Shown one piece after another: positions 37,810-51,218 of a stretch of DNA of 64,000 nucleotides (its first letter is position 1; each line of letters opens with the position of its first letter). The DNA lies in assembly GCA_019722365.1 (NCBI GenBank), contig JADFUC010001579.1:124001-188000 (forward strand), read 5' to 3'. A program made the position numbers and the translations under genes. This DNA is from Lithospermum erythrorhizon (Eukaryota > Streptophyta > Magnoliopsida > Boraginales > Boraginaceae). Under the pieces are notes generated by a model. It was given only the letters and a program-made list of their open reading frames with translations, had not been told where the DNA came from and searched no databases.

Positions 37810-38365
37810 TTGAAAAACCTAATAAGTTTGATTATATGTCAAACTAAAGCCCAACCGAATAGTTAATGAGAGTCGGCCCAGTTAAATTTAACTAAACCGT
37901 TAAGTAAAATCAAATACTAACGAGTTGTTAATAATGGCCCAACGAGTTACTAACGAGCCTGTTATCGAATTATTCCAATTGACTAATTAATTAATTGGGT
38001 TCATCGATTTCTATTTTTACATTATCAATGTAAAAATCTCAATTGAGAATATTCGTTGTTCTGATCGACTCAATTTAGCAAATGTAGTTTAATTTCGCCC
38101 ATGAAATATAATCAGCGTCGCTGTATGTGTGTGACCTTGAAGAGCTCGAGATAATAGTAAGTTGTATAATAATAATAATTGACCAATTACACTATTATTA
38201 TAGCGATTAATGACTAAGATCCTTGATCGCTCATAACTTATAAATTATCATGAGAACCCGAACTAATGTATACAATTACTAAGGTGAACATTAAGTTCAA
38301 ATAATCACATTTAACGGCTTCGGTAAAATGAATTGTCTACTTGATTATTACATGACGGGCATAAT
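37810..38365. repeat. Dispersed repeat, copy 1 (partner at 47290-47910)
   Basis: The two copies share, in the same order, CCGAATAGTTAATGAG, TAGTTTAATTT, TGTATGTGTGTG and ATAATTGACCA. The orientation is the same. They may be LTRs of one family. Confidence 0.65.
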
Positions 38366-38374
38366 AAAGGAATC

Positions 38375-40410
38375 GATTCTCATTGATTTCCAACGATTAA
38401 ACCCGAGGCAACTCGGCCACTAGAAGAAGTAGCAAACGACCTTATAGACATCCTCCGAGATTAAATCTCAAAAAGTCTGGAAGACACTTTAAAACCATTA
38501 GGACCTGTGGCCTTTATTTTTGTCCGTGAGAAAACCACCTCATAGAATCCCACTTCGTAAATGGGCAAAACGAAACTAAAAAGCAGTATCCTCCGCCCGT
38601 GATAATGGGCCAGACTGTCGATGAGATCCACATATTGGGCGTGATATTATTACAGAGAAGCAGTAGAAAATGTCTAACTGCGCGAAAATCGTAACTAGCT
38701 CTTTATACCATTAACCCAATCCCAATGCAAATTACACAAATAGCTTCTGCGCCGTATTTGTTTAACCAGTGTAGTAGTAGCGATTGACATGTCTCCTCTT
38801 TAACCAGCCCGAATACCCACTTTTTCTTTGCCCGATAATCCTCTCATGGCAAGTACATAAAATGATCCGCTACAGATTTGCCCAATTTTTTCCACTATCC
38901 CGACCACCGAAGCAGGAAGTTTAAATACCCTCCGCAGTCATCAACGCTTCTCTTCCTTTTTCAACCATAGTGGCTGTTACCAAACACCTCACGGTTCCAT
39001 TTTTTGAGGCAAATCTTGAGAGAATTTGAATTAAATGGCCATGAAAAACGGGTCCCCAATGCGAGGGGCCGACCCGAGGACTCAACAGCATCGTCCAGTA
39101 TTACTTTTAAAGCCACATATTTTGAAAGCAGCTTGACCCACTAGGAGCACCCACCGGTCATCCGAATTAACAGAGAGGTAGCAATGATCCAGAACCGGTT
39201 TAGCGAATCTGGGAATATTCAAAGTAGAGTCTTGATCAATCTGGTAAGTTCTGTATGACCCGGTCAACCTCGAAGCGTACCATTAGTCCACGTGTATTTC
39301 GATCCCACAAAACCAGCATCCAAAAGATTACAGTCAAGAAGACATTGATTAAAATCGACCATTGGCCTTGTCGGTATTACATACATGATCCTACCGTCCC
39401 CAGCTATGATAGCATTGAAATCCCCATTCTGATCAAGAAATAGAATTTTGACATAGCTCTAATATTCGCCAAAGATTTCTATGCTCGAGTCCGCGATACA
39501 AGATGCATATACCACAGTAAGAAAGGAGGTCTTCAGATTAAGATTATGGACAACGCGAATGCGGCGGGTTGCTTATGATTAGCAAGATGGTCACCGAACA
39601 TAGAATTTAAAATAACCAAATATGACCCGAGGAAGCACTACAAAAACAATTATTAAATTAATTTTTTCACGATAAGAAGTATCAATATTGGCATGATTAA
39701 TTTAGGTTCTTGAATAGCTAAAAATCAAACTTATGGGTTCTTTTGAGATTTTAATTCTTACGCAAGTTGGATCGTTACCCGATCACTCGAGGTTCGGCAT
39801 AAATTTTATTACGACATAAGAAAGGGTTAGAGCTTGCTCGATAAGTTGCGCAGCCGTATCCTCATCAAAGCTTTGATTTTCCTCGGGGGCAACGCTTCGA
39901 GGCAAGTAATATCCGACCTTTCCGGATCTTTCGGGGAAGAAGAGGCCTTATCCACATGAAAGTCACATTAATATCCTTGAGATCAATAAATTGCAATCTC
40001 GACCGTGTCTCCATTGACCATACCTCCCAGCGTTGATTAACCTCCAGGGCATTCGCTCCGTCGTGATTATCTTCCCGTCCCACATGCAAGGAGGAGTCAT
40101 TGTCGACGGATGATCAACACCAACTTTAGCGGATAAACCGACAACAAAATGTCGTCATTTTTATCCTTGTGAAATGAAGCTCCAACAGTGACGGAATCAA
40201 CAAGCTCCAGTGGGGCGTCTCAGCAGTCCACCGGCTTATTGACAAGCGGATTTTTGGTTGTGACAACCTCTTCAACAACATTTTTCTTTTGATAAAGTTT
40301 CTGCATCCATTTTTGAATAACCCCTCCTTTACGTAACCGCAGGCTTAGGAAACTTCTCAAAATCATCTTTATTCTCAGGAATCGAGGCCGAAGTGGATGC
40401 AATACTATCT
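38375..40410 (-). mobile_element. L1-type LINE, 5' part (endonuclease and start of reverse transcriptase), decayed
   Basis: Minus-strand frames near 39270-39450 read GDFNAII, then VDFNQCLLDCNLLDAGFVGS and KYTWTN, the signature of the LINE endonuclease (GDFN catalytic motif). The linker follows at 38700-38850 (LVKQIRRRS), and the start of the reverse transcriptase is at 38380-38540 (words like KATGPNGF and FQTF.DLISEDVYKVV, in shifting frames). The part at 39850-40400 may be the end of ORF1. Stops and frameshifts show it is dead. Confidence 0.7.
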
Positions 40411-40935
40411 CCTAGTAGTTAAATCTTTTGATCAGATCAAAGTTATTCAACTTGACAAGCTATTTACCGACGAATTGTTGCAAGGTAAATCTGATGAGTA
40501 AATTATCTTTTGTTTATTCAATAAGTTGTAATCAAAATCTAGAAAAGGGATCTAAGATTAGATGCAAAATCATTGTAATCAACATGCAAAGAATTGCAGT
40601 ACAAAGCTAGGCATAACTTAAAATATGAATACTAGAAGTAAGCACTGGACCGAAAGAGTAGAATCCATGGAGATTAACCTTCCAGTCTCATTAAACAAGA
40701 GTCAAGGCTATATATTTATATCACTACATAACTGCATAAGAAAAAGCCCAAGACATTGTTACCTACTTTGAGTAAAAAACTCAAAACATTGTTACCTACT
40801 TCGAGTTGCTATGTATTCACACCAGTGTATAACAACATATTTACAACACAACATATCAACACAACAAAAGGCCTTGAACCAAAAGGAAACTAATATCAAT
40901 GAATAACTACATATTCACATCATTCCATTACTCCT

Positions 40936-41361
40936 TTGCAAAAGCTCCATCAATGCATATTTAAATCACTCCATCACTACATATTTACATCAGTCCATCA
41001 TTGCATTGCAAAAGTTCATACCTTTAGGAGTGAGAATGAGATTCTACATCTTGCAAAACTCCAGGGTCACACGAAAAAGTCACTGGAACACGATTTTTTT
41101 TCTCTAACTGATCTTTTCACATATGAGTATTATGTAATTATTTCTTCCCTGACATTTCATTACATCAATCTTGCATTCTTGAAAGGTTAAGGAAACTCGA
41201 TTTAGATCATTTGGTGATAGCTCTTCTAAATATTTTTTCACAAATTCCACTAGCTCATCTATTGTATCATGAGCCTCAGGATATTGTAATGATTGGATAG
41301 CTCTAAAATATTCCAAGTCAAATACATTCAAGTCAAGGCTATTAGGCAGTTGGCAAGTCAA
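40936..41361 (-). mobile_element. Mariner-like transposase C-terminal fragment
   Basis: The minus-strand frame 41361-41104 reads LPNSLDLNVFDLEYFRAIQS, then TIDELVEFVKKYLEEL and RVSLTFQECKIDVMKC. This matches the end of plant mariner-like transposases, in which the third catalytic Asp lies in the conserved SPDLNVLDL-type motif (here NSLDLNVFDL). A TRIM-like repeat begins about 75 bp to the right, so the upstream transposase is missing. Confidence 0.75.
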
Positions 41362-41436
41362 TCATATATCGAAACCATCTCTTTGAGCTTATTCTAGAAA
41401 CTTTTCATAAAATGTATTGAGATAGATTGAGACATT

Positions 41437-42641
41437 TTAGAGAAACATCTAGAAGCTATTATTTCTACTAGTTTAGGTTTTATTGTTATTGGGCCGTGAT
41501 TATTGGTCTAGTTATATTAGGTTTAGTTAGTATTTGCCTATAATTATAGGCACCTTCAGTGTAATCAACAACACATTATTCATCAATAAAATCTATATTT
41601 GTAGAGAAACATTCGGAAGATATTATTCCTACTAGTTTAGGTTTTATTGTTATTGACCGTGATTATTGGCCTAGTTATATTAGGTTTAGTTAGTATGTGC
41701 CTATAAATATAGGTACCTTTATTGTAATCAACAATAGATTATTCATCAATAAAATTTATATTTATATTTTAACATGGTATTAGAACAAATTCGATCCTAA
41801 AAATTTTCAAAATATTTTTCCTTGCGTGGTGGCGCGCCGTGAATAACCACCCGCCGGACAATTCACCTTTTTTTTTTCTATTCGATTTCTTATTTTCCAA
41901 AATCTTAAACCATGCAACCTATTTTGCTGCCTTGGCTTCATCCACCGTTTATTAATTAATTTTTTTGGTTGGCTTTAGCGTGATTTCATCCGTATGATGC
42001 CATCGGATCATCCAATCTTTAGTTTTTATTATTCTTGATTATCGCATAGATTTTTCTAGCCTAAATTCAAGAATTTATTTTGCGATGTTCTGAGTAGGTG
42101 ATTAGAACCATTCATATGTTATTTTTTGTTTTGATTGTCCGGCGAGTCTATGCTGTTATACAGCGGATCAATGGCGGCTTCTTGGGATCTAGCAGTATGC
42201 TTGAGACGCTTTTGTCGCTATGATATGGCGGGATACGATGAAATATCGTAGGCCCTCATATTTGACCAATGCAGCGAGTCACATGCGCGTTAAGCAGCGA
42301 GTCAATCTGTATTTATCTTATCCGGCCGAGATGTTGAAGATTTTTTATTATGTAGGTTATGCGGTTTAAGCAACCAATTGACGATGATGATTATCTTATT
42401 TTCAAGTTGGGCATTTACGTTGTGCATGCTCCAACTTGAGGGAATTGAGATAGATCGAGACATTGTAGAGAAACATCGGAAGCTATTATTCCTACTAGTT
42501 TAGGTTTTATTGTTATTGGGCCGTGATTGTTGGTCTGGATTATATTAAGAGTTTGAATTAGTATTTGAATATAAATATAGGCACCTTTATTGTAATCAAC
42601 AACACATTATCATCAATAAAATTTATATTTGTATTTTAACA
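41437..42641 (+). mobile_element. TRIM-like small LTR element with three LTR copies
   Basis: Three copies of a 163-178 bp repeat lie at about 41437-41599, 41600-41774 and 42464-42641. Full copies start TGTAGAGAAAC and end TTTTAACA (TG...CA). Each has a TATA-like CTATAATTATAGG or similar and GTAATCAACAA. Directly after the second copy is TGGTATTAGAACA, a near match to the usual copia primer binding site for initiator Met tRNA. The 690-bp internal part has no open frame. The first copy abuts the second and is preceded by ATTGAGATAGATTGAGACA, also found before the third, so it is likely the tail of another copy. Confidence 0.8.
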
Positions 42642-42644
42642 AAA

Positions 42645-45600
42645 TGAGTCAATATGAGGAGCTGGCGTTGTCCTCTGGAATATAAATGGTTGAACCGACT
42701 TGAATTGGCCCGTTTCTCTTTGATACATTTGGAAGTACTTTACTATCGAGCAAAGATCGTATAACATCTTGAGTGATAGAAATGATTAGTTTAGTCTCTA
42801 AGGTACCTATTGCTCGGTTAACATTAGATCTCTTGCTTGAGGCTCATATGATAAAGGAAAAATTCTATTTTTTACGCCTTACATGTCGGAGTTAAATGGT
42901 ATGGCGGAGGCGCTAAAACATGATCTTGGGGATGAACCTCTTACTTTTGCAACAAGGATAAGACTCATTTCACCATGGAGCAAATAATATTTCTCCATGG
43001 TATTATCTCGTCAGCTGTGGACATTATCATCTGGGTCGATTTAGCTACTCAAATACCCGAAACTACGCTCGGTGAAGTCGACCATTGGTTAAAGTATAAC
43101 AGAGACCAAAACCTGGTTTTGATATATATAAAGACTAAGGTCGGTTATGGTAGTTAGCCATTTCTCCGGGTTATAATCGGGTAGGTTCTGTGCCCAATTA
43201 AAGTGTGTTAAAATACATCATCTTATTAAATGCATATTCTTTAATAACGTGCCAACAATACAAATGTTGAGTCGAGTTGTATCTTGAGTTCGAAACTAAC
43301 TGGTTACTCTCAGTATACTATAATCATCCCGTTAATGAATTACTTGGTTAATAGTGTTGCGTAGGACAACTATCCGTGACACTATTCTGCGTTGATTTCG
43401 AGGTGAAGACGACAAGCGATCCGTTCCACACTCTTCACAATTACCTACATTCTCTTAAAGTTACATAAAGCGTATTCGAATCACGTGAATATCTTTACTA
43501 AAATCTCACAATTTCTATTATGGAAATTGTGTTATGTATCGTAATTAAGTGATGTAAAACAGCAATACTCATGGCGTAAATCATATATTACCGTATAATA
43601 GATTCCGACCCGGCTCTCGATCACGTGAGGTCTTACTTGTGGAAAGCGGACCTCAATAGAAAATGCCTTGTCAATAAGAATCATATATCATAAAAATTTA
43701 ATCTACTCATGGAATTTTATTCACCTCGAAACTTCGCTGATCGTATACGCTTATGACACGTATGCGTCTAAACTCATATTTATATCTTTGTGACTAATAT
43801 AACATATGTCACATATAATGTAATTTAACTTCTGAATGTACCAGAATCAATTACCGTTATACCTTTTAAAGGTTTTAAGCAGAATTCCTTTAGTAGTCGA
43901 TGTACAAAACATTATGTCCGGGGTTGTGCTCCCGTTAACCTTTAAGGAACTCGGGTTCATCTTTTACTATTGACCGCGATGTCGATCAAAATATCAGATT
44001 CGATTCCATTATACTATATCTCGAGTTGCAACTTGGATATTGATATTATGTCGTTAATCATATTCTTGATTGAGATATGAAATTTCAATAAACAATGTCA
44101 GTATCATCGTCATTTGATCATTACTTGGAACATTATTTGGATATTCGCTTAAACCTTGCGTAATATTTATAATGCATTAAGTGTCAATAGAAGGAAAAGT
44201 TTGAAATAGACATATCATGGTCGGCCAATAAATACATTCAACATGAATTCGAAACTTAAATGTTTGATTCATTTATGACTATATGTGTAATTAATGAAAA
44301 AACTTTCTTATAGAGATAAGCCATCTAGAAGGTAAAGTGAGTAAGTTATGTACTTAACTTTCGTGTATTCGATTTCTTTTTTCTTAAATGACCTCGAGTC
44401 ATTTGTTGGAGTATGGTTATTCATATCATCAGTTAATGACTTAATCTGACATTGTATAGTGTTGGGGTGGCTGTCCCAAAGTTTGTTTGCAAAACGTAAC
44501 TTCTTGAGTCGTTTCACAGGTTAGTATGAATAAATTTACTTTAAGGGTAAGTACAACAACTTTGATATGTAAATTTATTCCGTTCATTGTGTTCCATTAC
44601 ATTGAACACAGTGCACTTATGTCGACTCAGCTAGTGACATATCCCAGGTAGAATGAAATCATTTGGTATACAAAATTGAAAGATTTTATCCATTGTGTTT
44701 AACATCTAAATTTAAAGCACAAATTCTTTTCTTCATTAATCTTATCGAGTATGATTTTAAGAATGAATGAAGTCTCAAATTTCCTTCGATAATACATTAC
44801 TCGTATCGATGATCTTAATTTAGAACTTGATAGTATTTATATGGTCCATACATTTTCTTGCTCGATTGATGTATCATTCAATGACTTTGTCATAGTTAGC
44901 ATGCATTTGACATACAAACTAAACGAGAATTAATGTACCTCCCGCTTCCTAAATCTAGTAAAGTTGACTTGGTGCTCTTTCTGTGAACTGAATGCTTTGT
45001 TAAAGTCATTTTCCCTGAAATATCCTCGATTGTTTGTTATTCCAAAACATACGTGTCTTTTAAGAAAAAGAGTAGAATGATATTCTCTAATCGAGAATCA
45101 TCGATAAATGTAAATATTAGTAGGTGTCATTATTAAATATGACATCCATTTCTACTAAATACGAGGTTCAAAGAAAATAGTTTGAAATTTGACCATTCAT
45201 GGATGATTGAAAGTGTGTGCTCTTATAATGTAGTCACCTATCGTTACCACAATTTCGATTATATTTCTTTGTGCCTTGTCTAAGTAAAATTTACTACTAT
45301 ACTTGGCTCGTGTCGTGATGTAAAAACCGTAAATTAGCTTGATGTCTAAAACATTTATTAGTTGCTCGCATAATGACATTACGATTTTTAATAGCAAATC
45401 ATTTGAGATATGAGACTATATCAAACCTCTCTTTCTATTTCTCAAGTGTTACTAAATATCATTCTTTCGGTTACTTTAATGTTTGAAAAGGTGAAGCTAT
45501 TATTAACCCCGAGCTATAGCCCTTTGTGCACTCAACTTTACAAGCGTTGTGCAAACTAAACAGACAATATTGCTTGTCTAGTTATCACAACCTGTTTTAT

Positions 45601-47285
45601 CTTCGTACTTGGTCATGTGAAAGACAAGTTCGTCTTGTTGATGAAACTAAATACCAATGGCATGTCTTGAAATGTAGATACACAAGATTCAAGATCATTC
45701 AATTGTATTGTCATTTAGTTATAAAAGAGATTAAATCAATTATTTAAAACTTGTATGATGGTTAAGAGGCAATATAACATATTAGTCTTAAATAAGCGTC
45801 ATCACGCCGATTGAGATCAAAATGTAATTATCTCGATCATATCATGGCGTTGTTAAGCTTGAACTGAAAGTTCGGAGTAACGTGTCCATATGATTAATCA
45901 AGTTTTAAATAGCGTGGTATTAATTCTTTGTCTCACATTAGCATATAACCCGTCTTGATGGTTTAATGAAGGAAATCGTGTTAGCATGTATAGCATTTAT
46001 ATTCTGAGTTTACGGATTTCTCCTTAACTTGTTTTATTTCATATAATAGTTATGTTTTAATTTGCCCAATTAACGGTGAATAAAAAGCGAGTAAATTTAG
46101 TGTGTCGTCGCCAAAAGGAAATATGCGATTATAGATAGATGCGATTCGAGAAATGTCTAACATATTACAAATAAATTATAAATATTATACTCGTATTAGT
46201 TCAAATCTCACAAAATATATAAGGTATCAGTTCGTTGTGGATTTGGAATCAAGCGGCAACGATAAGCCATTTTGAATTCAGCGAGCGGTGTATATTAAGC
46301 TGTCGGTGTGTATCGCGCTGACACAACTCTTGGAGTCACTTAACCTCTAACGAGTCTTTGACGGTGTATCATGGGAGCCCTTGGCGTTAGTGAAAATCAC
46401 TGTTAAAAGCTACCAATTAAACGATACGTTACATTGGAATGATACGTCACAAAGCCAGCAGCGTTGAGTGGAAATCAAACTGACATGATCCGTTGTCGTA
46501 CCTATCGATATTGGTACTTTTGCCGTCGCGATTATTGCGGTAGCGTGATAAGTTACCTGATTTTAAAATTAAACGTCGTGCTTAAATTTAATGGTGAATT
46601 AATGTTTGATTATTATTTAATATCTATAATATACGTACTCGAGTAATATGCACATCATGAAAAATAGAAAAATAATAAATATTTAGGAGATATATATGAT
46701 ATGACCCTAAAATAAAATAGACCTATTACAATGACGCTTTACAAAGTGTGATATTAACTTATAAGGCCACATTTTAGAATTTTGTAAAATGCAGTCTTGT
46801 GATGCTTGACTTTTGGGAAACTTGAGAAGTTTGCCAAATGTTATCCTGATTAAAAGCGTCTGTCTTTAATGCATCAGCGATAGTATATTTATTTGATGGA
46901 AAAAATGCTTATTTCGAATGATACTTTAAACAAATAGCATACCAAGATCAATTTAATTCTCATAAAATCATATCTAAATAATATATAACAATATATTAAT
47001 AGAATGCTACGATATAGCGAATCTCATCAGCCCAAATAAGTTAACTTTTCATGAAACGCCTTTAAATTCTAACAGCTGGCGCATGATAGGTAATGCTGTA
47101 GTTGATCCTTTGGAGGATTGAATCCTATGCTTGAGTTTTAAACGCTTGGATAATTGGACGATAAAAATCAAATAAAACTTTCAAGTTTCAACTTGAATTC
47201 TCACGGCTAAAATTAATATGGGAGGCGTGAATAACTTTTCTAATGATTAGGTTATGATTATATAATGATAACCTAATCATCCCCT
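42645..47285. other. Decayed AT-rich DNA without a supportable gene
   Basis: Over 4.6 kb no open frame exceeds 75 codons and I recognise no domain. Scattered words recall retroelement leaders, but nothing that can be assigned. It lies between two retroelement repeats (37810 and 47290 families) and may be the inside of an old element. Confidence 0.4.
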
Positions 47286-47289
47286 TTAA

Positions 47290-47910
47290 ATAGAATATTA
47301 TTATTTAAACTAAAAATCGAACCGAATAGTTAATGAGTCGGCTCGTTTAATCAAATAGTTAATGAGTCGGCTCGTTTAATCAAACTAACTTGTTAAGTAA
47401 AATTACTACTAACAATTTATTAACAAGATCAACTAACTATTTAAATAATTAAACTGACAAGTTAATTATTTCGAGTTCATCCAATTAATAGTTTACAAGT
47501 ATAGTGTAAATTACTCGATTGAGAATTTTATTGATTACAATCAATTTCTCAATTTACCAAATATAGTTTAATTTAAATGCATGGAAATATAATTCAGCTT
47601 GTCATTTGTATGTGTGTGGCCAGGCTCGGATAATAGCGGCGGTATAATAATATAATTGACCATTATTATTATTATAATAAGCGTATCGTGGGATCTAACT
47701 TGATACAGCGTAGTCACGATATTATCGCTGAGATCGACTAGTAATTATAATTTCTAAGTATTGAACACTTAGTTTCGGTAATCTCAAACAACTAAACTAG
47801 TAAATGAATTATTCTGACAATTGTGTCGCAGCAGAGCCACCCAATTATTGAAACCGATATTCATTATTTACTAAGCACTTAACTAAGGCAACGTGCGGGC
47901 TTGGCGGGTA
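47290..47910. repeat. Dispersed repeat, copy 2 (partner at 37810-38365)
   Basis: This aligns with 37810-38365 as described there. It contains an internal duplication at 47325-47382. Confidence 0.65.
47325..47382. repeat. Perfect 29-bp tandem duplication
   Basis: The unit beginning AATAGTTAATGAGTCGGCTC occurs twice in a row without a visible mismatch. In such an old repeat this points to a recent slip, or to an assembly artefact. Confidence 0.85.
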
Positions 47911-48670
47911 AAATAAAATAAATAAATAAATGTCATACTCGGTGAGTCATTTACAACGAATAAACGGTCAAGTAAATAGTATTTAAATAAAATAAAACTA
48001 AATTCATGCTCAATATATCCACTTTCCATTCATATTACAATATATATATGCAAGAAATAAATAGCCAGGCGTGAATTTAATAAATATACATTAAAAGGAA
48101 ATGAAATAAATCATCTTGTCAATGAATATTCATGCTAAAATATATATAATCAAAAATTAATTGATACGTATATCTGAATGTGTCAATAATTATTACAATA
48201 ATAATTTTATCGTATATAAAATATAAATACTTACAGTAGTATATTTATTATATATTCAATAACTTGATAATTATTGTTATGTTTATCCTTTTAATAAATA
48301 AATAACTAAGAGGTTAATAATTAAAAGGGATAATTGAATTAAATAAAATTATCTTAAATTGATTAATTACAATTACCATAATATAATACATGATACTTAT
48401 TCATAAATCCTGAAATTAAATTTAACATAATTTTTAAAAACCTAAAACTAGTGTTTAAAATTGGATTGGACCTTTTCAAAAACCCTAGCCGTATAAGACG
48501 ACCACGAATGGACGACCAAAGACAGCCACCCGCCAGCCACCTTTCTGTAGGAGGAAATTGGATTTCTAGCGCCACCGGAACCACCCCGAAAGGTGGCCGG
48601 ACATACCCGAAAATGCTTGTGCAAGGATATTTATTGGCATTTTCATTTGATAACTGGTCATTCAATTTTT
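47911..48670 (-). mobile_element. LTR or leader-like fragment
   Basis: AT-rich DNA is followed by a GC-richer end (48470-48610) where the minus strand reads AAAACCCTA-like words and Pro/Gly-rich frames on both strands. It resembles 33785-34370. No real gene is seen. Confidence 0.35.
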
Positions 48671-51218
48671 TTACATTTTAATTCAATCTTTTGATCATTT
48701 ATGTTTCCGCACATTACTTTCAGTCTGTTACAATTTGGATTGATTATATATTGGCATATTAACTGATAATTCCAATAAGTGATATATTCATGGGTAAGAT
48801 CTGAGTAATTAGAATAATTGTTGATACCCTCAATTATTTTGATTATGGTATATGATTCCTAGTAATTACTTAAAGTAAAACATAAGTCTATTATTACAGA
48901 TATCTTTCAATAAAATATTTCCCATTTATAAAAGTGTGAGTATCCTTCTTAAATCATAAATTACATACCCTTCTTACAATGATTCTTATTCATAGAAAAA
49001 TAAAATCCTAAATTTTTGTTAAAGATTCCTTTGAATATTCAATCATTCCAAATTTTGCAATACATTATGAAAAGGTTTCCAATATTAAATTAATATTGAA
49101 TAGAGCTTTCTACATATATAAACTATTATAATAATCTTTGTTTGTTTTTGCATGTAACCTCATATTACCTTTATTTTATTATAATTTTTATTGATTAAGT
49201 AATAATTTTTAACTTTTTTGACAAGGTTGTGTTTGATAAGATAATTACCAATTTATTCCTAAAGAATAGGCTTTAGAAGAGTAGATTAAAAAGTCTTGTT
49301 ATTAAAAAAATTCTATTACGGAGAATTCTTTTGACAGTAGTTTTTTTGAAATCTAAAATAAGAGTACTGCTCAAGTTAAACAACTAATGCCCGACTTAAC
49401 TTTTCTTTTTTTCTTTTTTCACTATGCATCGACTATAAATTTATTTATTTTAAAAGATTAAATCTTTTCAGTTGCTTAAACAAGTAAGCCATATTCATAA
49501 TATGGTCATTACGTGGTGCATATCGGTTTGGCTCAACCTCTAACCTAACAAATAAACCCAACATGCTTCAGTTTAAGATTAGGTTCATTGGATATTCAAT
49601 TCAGGTAGGCAAGAAAAAATATTTATTTAAAAAAGAGTATTGGACTAATAGTTTGCATTTTAAAAATAAATATATTGGACTAATAGTTCACATTTTTTGA
49701 AAAAAAGAACACTCTAGAGGTGTTATAACTAAAAACTAAAATTATTTATTTATAAAATAGAAAAATAATGAGATCATAAAAAATAAATGAATTCTAATTA
49801 TTATTATTAATGTACAATCCAAAAAGCGTAAACTAAGTTAAAAGTTGTAATCAATAAATATAATTCACAATCTTTAATTATTTTTAATAATCCAAATAAA
49901 TGCTATAAATTTTTAGTATTACTAAAGAAATTTGATATTATCAATCTATGTCAAATAATTGAAGGGTTGAAGTAAAAAAACATAAATGTTCTCAATATAG
50001 CTAAAACTTTGAATAGTGTTGGTAATGTTTATCATCGAATTAATTTGGTTAACGATGAAATAAAAATATTCATTCATAATAGTTTCGATGTCATATTCGA
50101 CATTATCTTAAAGTAAACATTAATTTGGTGATATAATTTACCATATTTACCCTTATCCATTTACACTTAAAAGAATAGAATCATTGTCTTCTAATTATTT
50201 TAGCATAAAATGAAAGGATATAATCACTTTTAAAACTGAAGGGTATAAGAATCAATAAGACATTAGATTTTAATTAGAGTAGAATCAATTCTTCTATTTA
50301 TGTTTCCTTTTAACTAGAAATTACAAGTTATAAAATGGAAGGGTATAATAACCAATAAGATAATTGATTTTATGATAAATGTTTCAATTGATAAGCTATC
50401 TTTCTGTCATCTGATTGATTGATAAATGCTTCAAAATCTTTATTAAGATATTATTATTATTATTTTTACTATTTCCTATTAGAAAGCAAATTATGAACCC
50501 GAATGAAATAAGAATATTAATTAGGAGCCAACAAATGATGTTAAGAATTTTTTTAAACTCAAGATGCAAAAAGTTCGTTAGTAAAGTAAATGATGATTGT
50601 ATTGAGTCAATAAATTTTTGCTAAATGATGAATATATTGATAGGGTATAAAACTAAGAGGCTAAAAGAGGGAATGTGAGACACCCAATTAACATTTAAAA
50701 TAAAGTCGGGACTTGAATGTCTTTCTCCCGAATAAATTACATAATTAATAAAATTCTTTGATGAGTTTCATCAATGTGTAAGTATTAATTTCATAAAAGT
50801 TTATAGGTGGGAGTATGATATTTGTCCCACCAATAATTGCTTTCATTTTCTTCATAAAAAATAAAAGTAATATTTCTAATAATAAACACCCCTAAGCTAC
50901 ATTTTATAACAGAACTTTGAAAGTTAAAAGGTAACATGATAACAAAATGATAACTCTATCACTTAAAAGATGACCTAACTATGATAAAATTAATTATAGA
51001 TTACTAAAACAAAAGTATAAGTTAGAAATTTACTTATATAGTTAATAATTTGGTTATTTATATTAGTCTAAATTTTTGAAATATAGATATTTATGAAAGT
51101 CTAAATGTAAGAACAATAATACGTAGATTTTACTAGTAAAACTATAAAAGCAAGAGTAACATCATGATACAGTTTACAAGTCAGTTATTCTAGCTAAGGA
51201 TTAGACCAGAGGAGTAAC
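48671..51218. other. AT-rich intergenic DNA downstream of the WRKY70-like gene
   Basis: No gene is supported. A 34-bp direct repeat around ATTGGACTAATAGTT occurs at 49639 and 49673. The last few hundred bases should include the 3' untranslated region of the WRKY gene on the minus strand. Confidence 0.5.

Larger units (their letters stand above)
33785..38370. mobile_element. LTR-type DNA that appears inserted in the LINE
   Basis: This AT-rich, non-coding block separates the two LINE halves. Its right part (37810-38365) has a second copy at 47290-47910, and its left part resembles 48000-48620 (AATAATTATTACAATAATTAT-like words and AAAACCCTA on the minus strand). A middle part (34900-37250) looks like an LTR of another family. 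I infer one or more nested LTR elements; exact borders are not visible. Confidence 0.4.
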
